A stretch of DNA of 26,318 nt from an uncultured Rivibacter sp. (GTDB taxonomy: Bacteria > Pseudomonadota > Gammaproteobacteria > Burkholderiales > Burkholderiaceae). A program made the translations under genes and the position numbers. This document shows, piece after piece, positions 16,341 through 25,468 of the stretch (its first letter is position 1; each line of letters begins with the position of its first letter). The stretch is from assembly GCA_946481025.1 (NCBI GenBank), contig CAMLNA010000053.1, forward strand, positions 1 to 26,318, read 5' to 3'. The notes under the pieces are model-generated. The model ran no database searches. It saw nothing but the letters and a program-made list of their open reading frames with translations, and had not been told where the DNA came from.

Positions 16341-16757
16341 TCAGGGCGCGATGCGGAGGAAACTCGCGTAGTGGTCCTGGGTGTAGTAACAAGCTTCAGG
16401 GGCTCGGGGTTGCTCCCCACCACAGACGATGCGCCGGGCACCCCGGTTCCGGCCCCCCGGCGTCTTGACCGTGTACTCACGGTAGTAGCCGCGATGGCTC
16501 CGTGGGAGCAGGCGTTCACGGTTGCCGAACACGGAGCCGTCCTTCGCGTAAGGGAAAGGACCGCCGGCAAGGATCAACCGATGTGTCGCCTGCGCTTCGG
16601 GGGGCAGTGTCTGCAGCGAAACCGTCGTGTCCGTTGCCTTGGCGGCCTCCTTGGCCGAAGCGCCGACCGGCACCAGTGCCAGGCTCCCCGCCAGGGCGAC
16701 GAGTCCTCCGAACGACCGGAGCGACTGCCACGACGGTGGCCGACCAAAGAACAGCAC
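16341..16757 (-). CDS. Secreted guanyl-specific ribonuclease, barnase/RNase Sa type
   Basis: A 138-residue secreted ribonuclease. The N-terminus is a signal peptide (basic start, hydrophobic GGLVALAGSLALVPV, Ala-rich cleavage zone near residues 33-36). The mature part follows the RNase Sa pattern: VFGNRERLLP, YYREYTVKTPGGRNRGARRI and YYTQDHYASF. By family alignment the catalytic residues are Glu94, Arg105, Arg109 and His129, all present. Cys112 and Cys123 could form a disulfide. The start is the GTG at 16757 with a weak CAGGG upstream. It is followed by the barstar gene, a classic secreted-enzyme/inhibitor arrangement. It may be a nutrient-scavenging or antagonistic enzyme; the role is not decidable from sequence. 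Base composition around it is less G+C-rich than in neighbouring operons. Confidence 0.9.
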   Translation of the reverse strand: MLFFGRPPSWQSLRSFGGLVALAGSLALVPVGASAKEAAKATDTTVSLQTLPPEAQATHRLILAGGPFPYAKDGSVFGNRERLLPRSHRGYYREYTVKTPGGRNRGARRIVCGGEQPRAPEACYYTQDHYASFLRIAP

Positions 16758-16946
16758 GGGGTTTTCCCTGAATCCTGAAGCCCGCCATGGTATCGAAATG
16801 GGGCGTGAAGCTCAAGGGTTTGCCACAATTTGCGGCAGTCATGTCGGGCTTTTATGCCAAGTTTGCGATCGCACACTTTCTCCGAACCGCAAGATCGGCA
16901 AGGGTTTGCGGCCATCTGTCACGGCACCGCCGCGATCGTGCAATGC
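16758..16946. other. A+T-richer upstream region of the RNase gene
   Basis: This non-coding stretch is clearly less G+C-rich than its surroundings: I count 32 G/C of 60 at 16801-16860 and 34 of 60 at 16861-16920. It should hold the RNase promoter (minus strand), but no clear -35/-10 pair can be assigned. It contains a 17-base imperfect palindrome TGCCACAATTTGCGGCA (16821-16837) and a GCGATCGC palindrome near 16865. Open frames crossing it have no recognisable protein character. Confidence 0.5.
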
Positions 16947-16982
16947 AAAACGGGCCGGCGGTCGCCCCGCCGGCCCGTTTTT
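16947..16982. terminator. Bidirectional intrinsic terminator after maeB
   Basis: A perfect 15-base-pair stem: arm AAAACGGGCCGGCGG (16947-16961), loop TCGCC, arm CCGCCGGCCCGTTTT (16967-16981). It is flanked by TTTTT on the plus strand and ends in TTTT on the minus strand. It lies about 32 bases beyond the maeB stop on the minus strand and isolates maeB from the RNase/barstar genes downstream. Confidence 0.92.
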
Positions 16983-17013
16983 GGCGCACCGCTGTGCCTG
17001 TTACAGCCGGTTG

Positions 17014-19311
<2,298 letters not shown>

Positions 19312-19610
19312 CGCAAATGTCTCGTGTCTGTTGTGGGCCGCGCTCTACTTGGCGCCGGCAGGAGCCGCCCCGTCAAGCGGGGAGAACCATTGTAGGAAGG
19401 CGCCCGGGCGCCAGGACAGCTCATTGACAGCCGTTTCGGCATCACGCCATGCATGGCCGGCACACCCGGTCGGCGCGCTCCCCCTGCTGGGCCGGACCGC
19501 AGTGTTTCGCAAGCCGGCCGGGCCAGCCATGCGCGAAATTGCGTATCTGTTTTGTGCAGCGGTCCGCAATACTGGCCCCCGGGCGTGACGCACGCCGCCC
19601 GAGCACCGCC
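19312..19610. promoter_or_regulatory. Divergent regulatory region between maeB and the sensor kinase
   Basis: About 300 bases without a convincing gene. Toward maeB (minus) a -10-like TACAAT (complement of 19389-19394) sits just downstream of a perfect 14-base palindrome GGCGCCCGGGCGCC (19399-19412). A CCCCG/CGGGG hairpin (19368-19382) would fall in the maeB leader. Toward the kinase (plus) there is a perfect -35 TTGACA at 19424-19429 but a weak -10. A dyad ATTGCG (19538-19543)/CGCAAT (19565-19570) lies nearer the kinase start. These are candidate operator and promoter parts, not proven sites. Confidence 0.4.
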
Positions 19611-21737
19611 TTGTCCACCGAGCCCCTGTTGCCCTCTCCACCGACCGCTGATCCGCCGGCGGAGCCGCGGCCGGCCGCCGTGCGCTGGCGCCGCTGGCGC
19701 CGCACCTGGCCGTGGGTGCTGCTGGTGGCGCTGCTGCTGGTCGCCCAGGTGCTGCTGCTGTGGCTCACCGCCAACTACGAGCAGACCCGCGCCCAGGAAG
19801 AGGTCGAGCTCGTGGCGGCCAATGCGGCCGGCGACGTGCGCCAGGCACTCGCCAGCGACGTGCAGAGCCTGCAGGCCCTGCTGTGGAACGACCCCTCGCT
19901 GCCCCAGTGGCGCGAGGACGCCTCCACGCTGATGCGCAACCGCCGCGAACTCATGCGCCTGGAGCGGCGCGACACGCGCTTCGCGATCCAGGAAGCGGTG
20001 GACTCGCCCTACCACCCCCCGCTGTTCTCGATGATCGCGCGCGAGGACCTCGACCTCGAAGCCGAGGTCGCCTGCACCGGCGCGCGGCGCCTGGCCGGCC
20101 CCACGTTCTCGCGCAGCTACTTCGTGCCGCTGCAGGGCGGGCTGGGCATGGAGGTCACCGACGTGTGCCTGCCGGTGCTGCAGAACGGCGCCCCGGGCGG
20201 CACCATGATCGCGACCATCTCGCTCGGCGTGGCACTCGAGCACATGACCAACCCCAACTTCACCCGCACGCACGAGGTCTCGTTCGTCGAAGGCGACGGC
20301 ACCCGGCTCGCGCGCGCCGGCCTGCCGCGCGGGGCAGGCGTGTACGTGGCCGAGCGCCTGGTCGACCTGCCCGGCCTCACGCTGGCGCTGCGGGTCGACA
20401 GCGCCACCGGCGGCCCCCGCCTCATCCCCAACCTCGCGACCGCGCTGGTGCTCGGCCTGTCGCTGGCGTTGTCGGGCCTGGTGTGGCTGCTGGTGCGCGA
20501 CGTGCGCAAGCGCGCTGCCGCAGAACGCCGGCTCGCCGAGGCGCTGGCCCTGCGCCGCGCGATGGAAGACTCCCTGGTGGCCGGCCTGCGCGCGCGCGAC
20601 CTGCAGGGCCGCATCACCTATGTGAACCCGGCGTTCTGCGACATGGTGGGTTTTTCGTCGAAGGAGCTGCTGGGCAGCACCATCCCGCCCTACTGGCCGC
20701 CCGAGATGGTGGAGGAGTACACCCGCCGCCAGCGGGTGCGCCTGTCGGGCAACGCGCCGCCGCGCGAAGGTTTCGAGACCGTCTTCATGCACCGCAACGG
20801 CGAACGGTTCCCGGTGATGATCTACGAGGCGCCGCTGGTGGACGCCGACGGCCGGCAGACCGGCTGGATGAGCGCTGCGCTCGACATCCGCGCGCAGCGC
20901 CGCGCCGAAGAGCTGTCGCGCCAGCAGCAGGAAAAGCTGCAGGCCACGGCGAGGCTGGCCACCGTGGGCGAAATGGCTTCGCTGCTGAGCCACGAGCTGA
21001 ACCAGCCGCTCGCGGCCATCGCCAGCTATGCCACCGGCACGCTGAACCTCATTCCCAGCAGCCCCGCGGACGAAACCCTCGCGCTGATCCGGCAGGCCAC
21101 CGGCCGCATCGCCGAGCAGGCCGAGCGCGCCGGGCGCGTCATCAAGAGCGTGCACAACTTCGTGCGGCGGCGCGAGCAGCTGCGCGAGTCGCTGCGGGCC
21201 GACCACCTGATCGACGCGGTGCTGCCGCTGGTGCGGCTGCAGGCGCGCAAGAGCGGCACCCGCATCGAGCTCGACCTGCCCCAGCCCATACCGCGCGTGA
21301 CCTGCGACCGCACGATGGTCGAGCAGGTGCTGCTCAACCTCACCCGCAACGCCATCCAGGCCATGGAAGTGGCCACGCCGCTCGAAGACCGCGTGCTCAC
21401 GCTCCAGGTGCGGGCGGTGGCCGCCTCGGGGCACGAGTCGCGCTGGGTCAGCATCGCAGTGCGCGACCGCGGGCCGGGCATTCCGGAGGAGGTGGCGCAA
21501 CGGCTGTTCACGCCGTTCTTCACCACCAAGTCGGAAGGCATGGGCCTGGGCCTGAGCCTGTGCCGCACGGTGATCGAGCAGCACGGCGGCGCGCTGGTGT
21601 TCGAGAGCATCAACGGCGCGGGCGGGCAGGTCGTGGGCACCGAGTTTCGGTTTACCCTACCGGCGGCCCTGTCACCGGCCGACGAACCGGCCGCCGCCGC
21701 CCCAGGCGCCGTGACCGAAGCTCCACCACCACCTTAG
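19611..21737 (+). CDS. DctS-like PAS sensor histidine kinase
   Basis: A membrane sensor kinase of about 708 residues. Order of parts: a Pro-rich cytoplasmic start, membrane helix 1 (about 34-53), a periplasmic sensing region of about 220 residues, membrane helix 2 (about 274-296), a PAS domain (about 320-430, ITYVNPAFCDMVGFSSKELL), a dimerisation/phosphoacceptor helix with His461 in LLSHELNQPLAAIASYATG, and an ATPase domain (N box NLTRNAIQAM, G1 DRGPGIPEE, F box FTPFFTTK, G2 GMGLGLSL). The architecture and H box resemble DctS/FixL kinases. Ligand unknown; C4-dicarboxylates are suggested by architecture and by maeB next door. The start is most likely TTG 19611 (TTG 19629 also possible), since no ATG precedes helix 1 sensibly. 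The regulator gene follows after 11 bases. Confidence 0.9.
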   Translation: MSTEPLLPSPPTADPPAEPRPAAVRWRRWRRTWPWVLLVALLLVAQVLLLWLTANYEQTRAQEEVELVAANAAGDVRQALASDVQSLQALLWNDPSLPQWREDASTLMRNRRELMRLERRDTRFAIQEAVDSPYHPPLFSMIAREDLDLEAEVACTGARRLAGPTFSRSYFVPLQGGLGMEVTDVCLPVLQNGAPGGTMIATISLGVALEHMTNPNFTRTHEVSFVEGDGTRLARAGLPRGAGVYVAERLVDLPGLTLALRVDSATGGPRLIPNLATALVLGLSLALSGLVWLLVRDVRKRAAAERRLAEALALRRAMEDSLVAGLRARDLQGRITYVNPAFCDMVGFSSKELLGSTIPPYWPPEMVEEYTRRQRVRLSGNAPPREGFETVFMHRNGERFPVMIYEAPLVDADGRQTGWMSAALDIRAQRRAEELSRQQQEKLQATARLATVGEMASLLSHELNQPLAAIASYATGTLNLIPSSPADETLALIRQATGRIAEQAERAGRVIKSVHNFVRRREQLRESLRADHLIDAVLPLVRLQARKSGTRIELDLPQPIPRVTCDRTMVEQVLLNLTRNAIQAMEVATPLEDRVLTLQVRAVAASGHESRWVSIAVRDRGPGIPEEVAQRLFTPFFTTKSEGMGLGLSLCRTVIEQHGGALVFESINGAGGQVVGTEFRFTLPAALSPADEPAAAAPGAVTEAPPPP

Positions 21738-21748
21738 GCCCTGATGCG

Positions 21749-22414
21749 ATGAGCACCTCCGCTTCCCTCGGTCTGCCCACCGTCTACCTCGTCGATGACG
21801 AGGACGTCGTGCGCGATGCGCTGGCCTGGCTGCTGCGCTCGCGCCGCCTGCTGTCCGAGGGCTATGCGTCGGCCGAGGCGTTCGAGGGCATGCTCGAGTC
21901 GCGCAGCACCGGCCCGGCGGGCGCGCGCCTGTTCAAGCCCAACGCCCCGTGCTGCCTGCTGCTCGACGTGCGCATGCCCGGCATGAGCGGCATCCAGTTC
22001 TTCGAACGGCTCATCGAGCGCAAGCTGGTCGACCTGATGCCGGTGATCTTCCTCACCGGCCACGGCGACGTGCCCACCGCGGTGGCCGCGGTCAAGCGCG
22101 GAGCGTTCGACTTCTTCGAGAAGCCGTTCTCCGACAACGCGCTGGTCGACCGGGTCGAGCAGGCCCTGGCGCGCAGCACCGAGGTGCTGCTGATGCAGCG
22201 CCAGCAGGATGCCGTGCGCCAGCGCCTGTCCGAACTCACCGACCGCGAGCGCGACGTGATGCGGCTGGTCATCGAGGGCCGGCCCAACAAGCTGATCGCC
22301 GACGAACTGAACATCAGCGTGCGCACGGTCGAGGTCCACCGCGCCCGCGTGTTCGAAAAGATGGACGTGCGCTCCGCGGTCGAGCTGGCCAACCTGCTGC
22401 GCGGGCTGGCTTAG
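21749..22414 (+). CDS. FixJ/DctR-like response regulator (receiver plus LuxR-type DNA-binding domain)
   Basis: A 221-residue response regulator. The receiver begins TVYLVDDEDVVRDALAWLL, has the phosphoacceptor Asp73 in CLLLDVRMPGMSG, and the conserved Lys in FDFFEKPFSDN. The C-terminal LuxR/FixJ-type helix-turn-helix runs from about residue 162 (LTDRERDVMRLVIEG, then KLIADELNISVRTVEVHRA). The spacing before Asp73 is longer than usual because of an insertion around ESRSTGPAGARLFKPNAP. The start is ATG 21749; an ATG 5 bases earlier hits a stop at once. It surely works with the upstream kinase. Its stop TAG (22412-22414) overlaps the stop of the convergent mipA. Likely targets are the pair itself and/or maeB, by inference. 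Confidence 0.94.
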   Translation: MSTSASLGLPTVYLVDDEDVVRDALAWLLRSRRLLSEGYASAEAFEGMLESRSTGPAGARLFKPNAPCCLLLDVRMPGMSGIQFFERLIERKLVDLMPVIFLTGHGDVPTAVAAVKRGAFDFFEKPFSDNALVDRVEQALARSTEVLLMQRQQDAVRQRLSELTDRERDVMRLVIEGRPNKLIADELNISVRTVEVHRARVFEKMDVRSAVELANLLRGLA

Positions 22415-23289
22415 GGTTTCGCGCCTGACGAACCCCAGAAGCTGCGGCTCACGCCGAAGCCGAAGGCGGTGTTGTGGCGCTGCTTCACGAGCGGGCTGTC
22501 CTCGAAGCTCGCGCCCGACAGGCTGTCCGCACGCACGAAACCGAACACGCTCCACGGGCCGAAGCTGCGCGAGGCCGACAGCGTGGCCTGCAGCCCGGCA
22601 TAGCCGCCGTGCGCCTCGTAGGCCGGCCGGTCGGTGCGGGCGTATTGCGGCACCACCTCGTAGAAGTAGGCATGCCAGCGCCGCGACCCCCACAGCGGCC
22701 CACCCGACACGCCGACGCGCCAGCCCTCGAGCCCGGGCATCGAACGCGTGCGCCATTGCAGCCGTGGGCCGAACTGCCAGCCGCGCATGTGCAGGCCGTC
22801 GCGGTCGACGTTCATCGCCGCGCGCAGCGGCAAACGCAGGCTCAGCTCGCTGTCGCCCGCTTCGCTGCGCCACAGCCAGGCGTTGAGCGACGGCCCGACC
22901 TCCACCGTCGGGTCGAGGTCGGGCATGCCCGAGCGTGCGCGGTTGCCCTCGCTGCGCACCGGCAGGCTGCCGGCCAGGCTCAAGTCGAGCTCGAAGCGGC
23001 TGCCCTCGAACAGTTCGGCGCGGATGCCCTCGCGCGTGGCCTGCACCCGCGGACCGCGGTAGAAGAACGCCGGGAACGGCAGCACGCGGTTGCGGCTCTC
23101 GTCGGAGCCGCGATAGTCGGGCAGGCGCATCGCCACCACGCCCAGCCCCAGCGACCAGATGGGCTTGCCGTCGTCGTCGCGGCTGTCGGCGATCGAGTCT
23201 GCGTCCTGCGCGCGGGCCGGGGTGGTGGCCGTTGCGGCGGCCAGCAGGCTCGAGGCCAGCCACAAGGCGGTTCGTGGGTGTCGGTGCAT
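22411..23289 (-). CDS. mipA: MipA/OmpV family outer-membrane protein
   Basis: A 292-residue outer-membrane protein. The signal peptide is MHRHPRTALWLASSLLAA with cleavage after about ARA. The mature part begins with the family pattern WSLGLGVVAMRLPDYRGSDESR and RVLPFPAFFYRG, continues with alternating amphipathic strands, and ends in an aromatic-rich strand (FGFGVSRSFWGSSGAKP). MipA of E. coli scaffolds MltA and PBP1B; many homologues are simply OmpV-like porin-sized barrels, so the exact role is open. The start is the ATG at 23289 with no clear Shine-Dalgarno. It converges on the response regulator with a four-base stop overlap and is divergent from thiL. Confidence 0.88.
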   Translation of the reverse strand: MHRHPRTALWLASSLLAAATATTPARAQDADSIADSRDDDGKPIWSLGLGVVAMRLPDYRGSDESRNRVLPFPAFFYRGPRVQATREGIRAELFEGSRFELDLSLAGSLPVRSEGNRARSGMPDLDPTVEVGPSLNAWLWRSEAGDSELSLRLPLRAAMNVDRDGLHMRGWQFGPRLQWRTRSMPGLEGWRVGVSGGPLWGSRRWHAYFYEVVPQYARTDRPAYEAHGGYAGLQATLSASRSFGPWSVFGFVRADSLSGASFEDSPLVKQRHNTAFGFGVSRSFWGSSGAKP

Positions 23290-23370
23290 GTGCAGGGCCA
23301 GGAACGGAAGCCCGCCATGGTAGCCGCAGCGCAACGCGCCACCGCGACCGATCGCGCCACAATGGCCGCC
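23290..23370. promoter_or_regulatory. Short divergent region between mipA and thiL
   Basis: An 81-base gap that should hold promoters for both genes. I can find no good -35/-10 pair on either strand. An in-frame ATG at 23362 would extend ThiL by three residues. Confidence 0.3.
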
Positions 23371-24351
23371 ATGACTGCTGCATCCCTCGGCGAATTCGAA
23401 CTGATCGAGCGGTACTTCCGCCGCGCCACCCCCAACGCGGTGATGGGGCCGGGCGACGACTGCGCGCTGCTGGCGCCGCGACCCGGCATGCAGCTGGCCA
23501 TCTCGTGCGACATGCTGGTCGAAGGCCGGCACTTCCTGTCCACGGTGGCGCCCGAGCGCCTGGGCCACAAGGCCCTGGCCGTCAACCTGAGCGACCTCGC
23601 CGCCTGCGGCGCACGGCCGGTGGCCTACACGCTGGCCCTGTCGATGCCGCGCGCCGATGCCGACTGGCTGGAAGGTTTCTCGCGGGGCCTGCATGCGCTG
23701 GCCGACGCACACGGCTGTGAGCTCGTCGGCGGAGACACGACCGCCGGACCGCTCAACGTCTGCATCACCGTGTTCGGCGAAACGCCGGCCGGCGGCGCCC
23801 TCCTGCGCAGCGGCGCACGGCCGGGCGACGAGGTGTGGGTGAGCCATCCGCTCGACGGCGGCGTGGGCGATGCCCGGCTGGCGCTCGAGGTGTTCCGCGG
23901 TCGCATCGCCCTCGAGGGCACGGCCTTCGACCAGGTGCGCCGCGCGATGGAGCTGCCGCAGCCGCGCGTGGCGCTGGGCCTCGCGCTGCGCGGCCTGGCC
24001 AGCGCGGCGATCGACGTGTCCGACGGGCTGCTGGGCGACCTGTCGCACCTGCTGCGGCGCTCGGGTGTGGGCGCGGCGATCGACGTGGATGCGGTGCCGC
24101 GCAGCGCCGTGCTGGCGGTCCAGCCGCAGGCGGTGCAGCGCGAATGCACGCTGGCCGGCGGCGACGACTACGAGCTCGTGTTCACCGCGCCGGCGGCCGC
24201 GCACCAGCAGGTGCTCGAAGCGGGCCGGCAGGCCGGCACCGGCGTGGCCTGCATCGGCCGCATCGACGCGCGCCGCGACCTGCAGCTGCTTTCCCATCGC
24301 GGCCAGCCGGTGGACAACATCTGGAGCTCGTTTGACCACTTCAGGACCTGA
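23371..24351 (+). CDS. thiL: Thiamine-monophosphate kinase ThiL
   Basis: A 326-residue kinase converting thiamine monophosphate to the active cofactor thiamine diphosphate with ATP. Family motifs in order: GEFELIERYF at the N-terminus, GPGDDCALL (metal/ATP), SCDMLVEGRHF, NLSDLAACGA, VGGDTTAGPL, DVSDGLLGDL and AGGDDYELVF. Length and start (ATG 23371, reading MTAASLGEFELI) are typical; ATG 23362 is an alternative. It is the first gene of a tight run thiL-pgpA-pncC-ghrA-like. The thiL-pgpA pairing is conserved across many proteobacteria. Confidence 0.97.
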   Translation: MTAASLGEFELIERYFRRATPNAVMGPGDDCALLAPRPGMQLAISCDMLVEGRHFLSTVAPERLGHKALAVNLSDLAACGARPVAYTLALSMPRADADWLEGFSRGLHALADAHGCELVGGDTTAGPLNVCITVFGETPAGGALLRSGARPGDEVWVSHPLDGGVGDARLALEVFRGRIALEGTAFDQVRRAMELPQPRVALGLALRGLASAAIDVSDGLLGDLSHLLRRSGVGAAIDVDAVPRSAVLAVQPQAVQRECTLAGGDDYELVFTAPAAAHQQVLEAGRQAGTGVACIGRIDARRDLQLLSHRGQPVDNIWSSFDHFRT

Positions 24352-24361
24352 GGGACGCGAC

Positions 24362-24946
24362 GTGAGCGCCACCGCGGTGCCTGCGGCACCGATCTACAAA
24401 CCGACCGTGCGCTTCCTGCTGTCGCACCCCGCGCACCTGCTGGCCCTCGGCTTCGGCAGCGGCCTGAGCCCCAAGGCGCCCGGCACGATCGGCACGCTGT
24501 GGGCCTGGCTGAGCTTCGTGGTGCTCGACGTGGCGCTCGGCAACCTGCAGTGGGCCCTGCTGCTGGCCGCGAGCCTGCCGCTGGGCTGGTGGGCGTGCAC
24601 CCGCACCGCGCAGCACATGGCGGTGGCAGATCCCGGCTCCATCGTCTGGGACGAGATCCTCGCGTTCTGGGCCGTGCTGCTGCTGGTCACGCCCGCCGGG
24701 GCGGAGCTCGACGCGGGCTGGAGCGTGGTGCTGCACGAGATGCTGCTGCCGCAGGCGGCGGCGTTCGTGCTGTTCCGCTTCTTCGACGCCGCCAAGCCCG
24801 GGCCGGTGGCCTGGGCCGACCGCCTGTTCAAGCGCTCGCGCCACCCCGGCATCGGCTGGAGCCAGGGCTTCGGCATCCTGTTCGACGACCTGGTCGCGGC
24901 CCTGTGCGCGCTGCTGGTCATCGCGCTGTGGCAGCGCCTCGCGTGA
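24362..24946 (+). CDS. pgpA: Phosphatidylglycerophosphatase A
   Basis: A 194-residue inner-membrane phosphatase that removes phosphate from phosphatidylglycerol phosphate, giving phosphatidylglycerol. Motifs GFGSGLSPKAPGTIGTL, DPGSIVWDEILAFW and FRFFDAAKPGP are diagnostic, with GWSQGFGILFDDLVA near the C-terminus. At least three hydrophobic segments are visible (WLSFVVLDVAL, LLLAASLPLGWWA, LCALLVIALW). The start is GTG 24362, supported by GAGGG at 24350-24354 which overlaps the thiL stop codon; translation is likely coupled to thiL. The gap to thiL is 10 bases. Confidence 0.95.
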   Translation: MSATAVPAAPIYKPTVRFLLSHPAHLLALGFGSGLSPKAPGTIGTLWAWLSFVVLDVALGNLQWALLLAASLPLGWWACTRTAQHMAVADPGSIVWDEILAFWAVLLLVTPAGAELDAGWSVVLHEMLLPQAAAFVLFRFFDAAKPGPVAWADRLFKRSRHPGIGWSQGFGILFDDLVAALCALLVIALWQRLA

Positions 24947-24970
24947 CAACGGCCGAGAAGGAGCGCCCGC

Positions 24971-25468
24971 ATGCACGACGGCATGAGTGAACTCGAAGCG
25001 GAGGTGCTGTCGCTGGCCGACGCCCTGCGCGCGCGCGGCTGGAAGCTCGCTGCCGCCGAGAGCTGCACCGGCGGCCTCATCGCCGCAGCCTGCACGGCCG
25101 TGTCCGGCTCGAGCGACTGGTTCGAGCGCGGCTTCGTGACATACAGCAACGAGGCCAAGACCGAGCTGCTGGGCGTGCCGGCAACCGAGATCGCCGCGCA
25201 CGGGGCGGTGAGCCGCGAGGTCGTGCTGGCCATGGTTCACGGCGCGCTGACGCGCTCGCATGCCGATCTCGCGGTGGCCGTGACCGGCATCGCGGGGCCC
25301 ACCGGCGGCTCCCCCGACAAGCCGGTGGGCACGGTGTGGCTGGCCGTTGCCGCCAAGGGACAACCCGCCGAAGCCCGGCGGCTGCAACTGCACGGCGATC
25401 GCGCCGCGGTGCGCCGGCAGACGGTCGAGCGGGCCCTGCAGCGCCTGCTCGAGGCAGCCCGGCCATGA
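24971..25468 (+). CDS. pncC: Nicotinamide-nucleotide amidohydrolase PncC (CinA C-terminal domain)
   Basis: A 165-residue enzyme that deamidates NMN to nicotinic acid mononucleotide in NAD recycling. It consists only of the CinA C-terminal domain; the N-terminal molybdopterin-binding-like part of full CinA is absent, as in many proteobacteria. The ESCTGGLIAA motif gives the catalytic Ser31, YSNEAK gives Tyr58 and a nearby Lys63, and AVTGIAGPTGGSPDKPVGTVW is the signature loop. The start ATG 24971 has AAGGAG at 24958-24963 with 7-base spacing; ATG 24983 is less likely. The last bases ATGA (25465-25468) also carry the start of the next gene. Confidence 0.96.
   Translation: MHDGMSELEAEVLSLADALRARGWKLAAAESCTGGLIAAACTAVSGSSDWFERGFVTYSNEAKTELLGVPATEIAAHGAVSREVVLAMVHGALTRSHADLAVAVTGIAGPTGGSPDKPVGTVWLAVAAKGQPAEARRLQLHGDRAAVRRQTVERALQRLLEAARP

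Noticed and set aside
16574..16915. Minus-strand frame with several early cysteines (PCRSCGSEKVCD) that looked like a zinc ribbon
   Set aside because: It overlaps the RNase gene in another frame, its A+T-rich beginning is non-coding in character, and the cysteine spacing does not continue into a recognisable domain.
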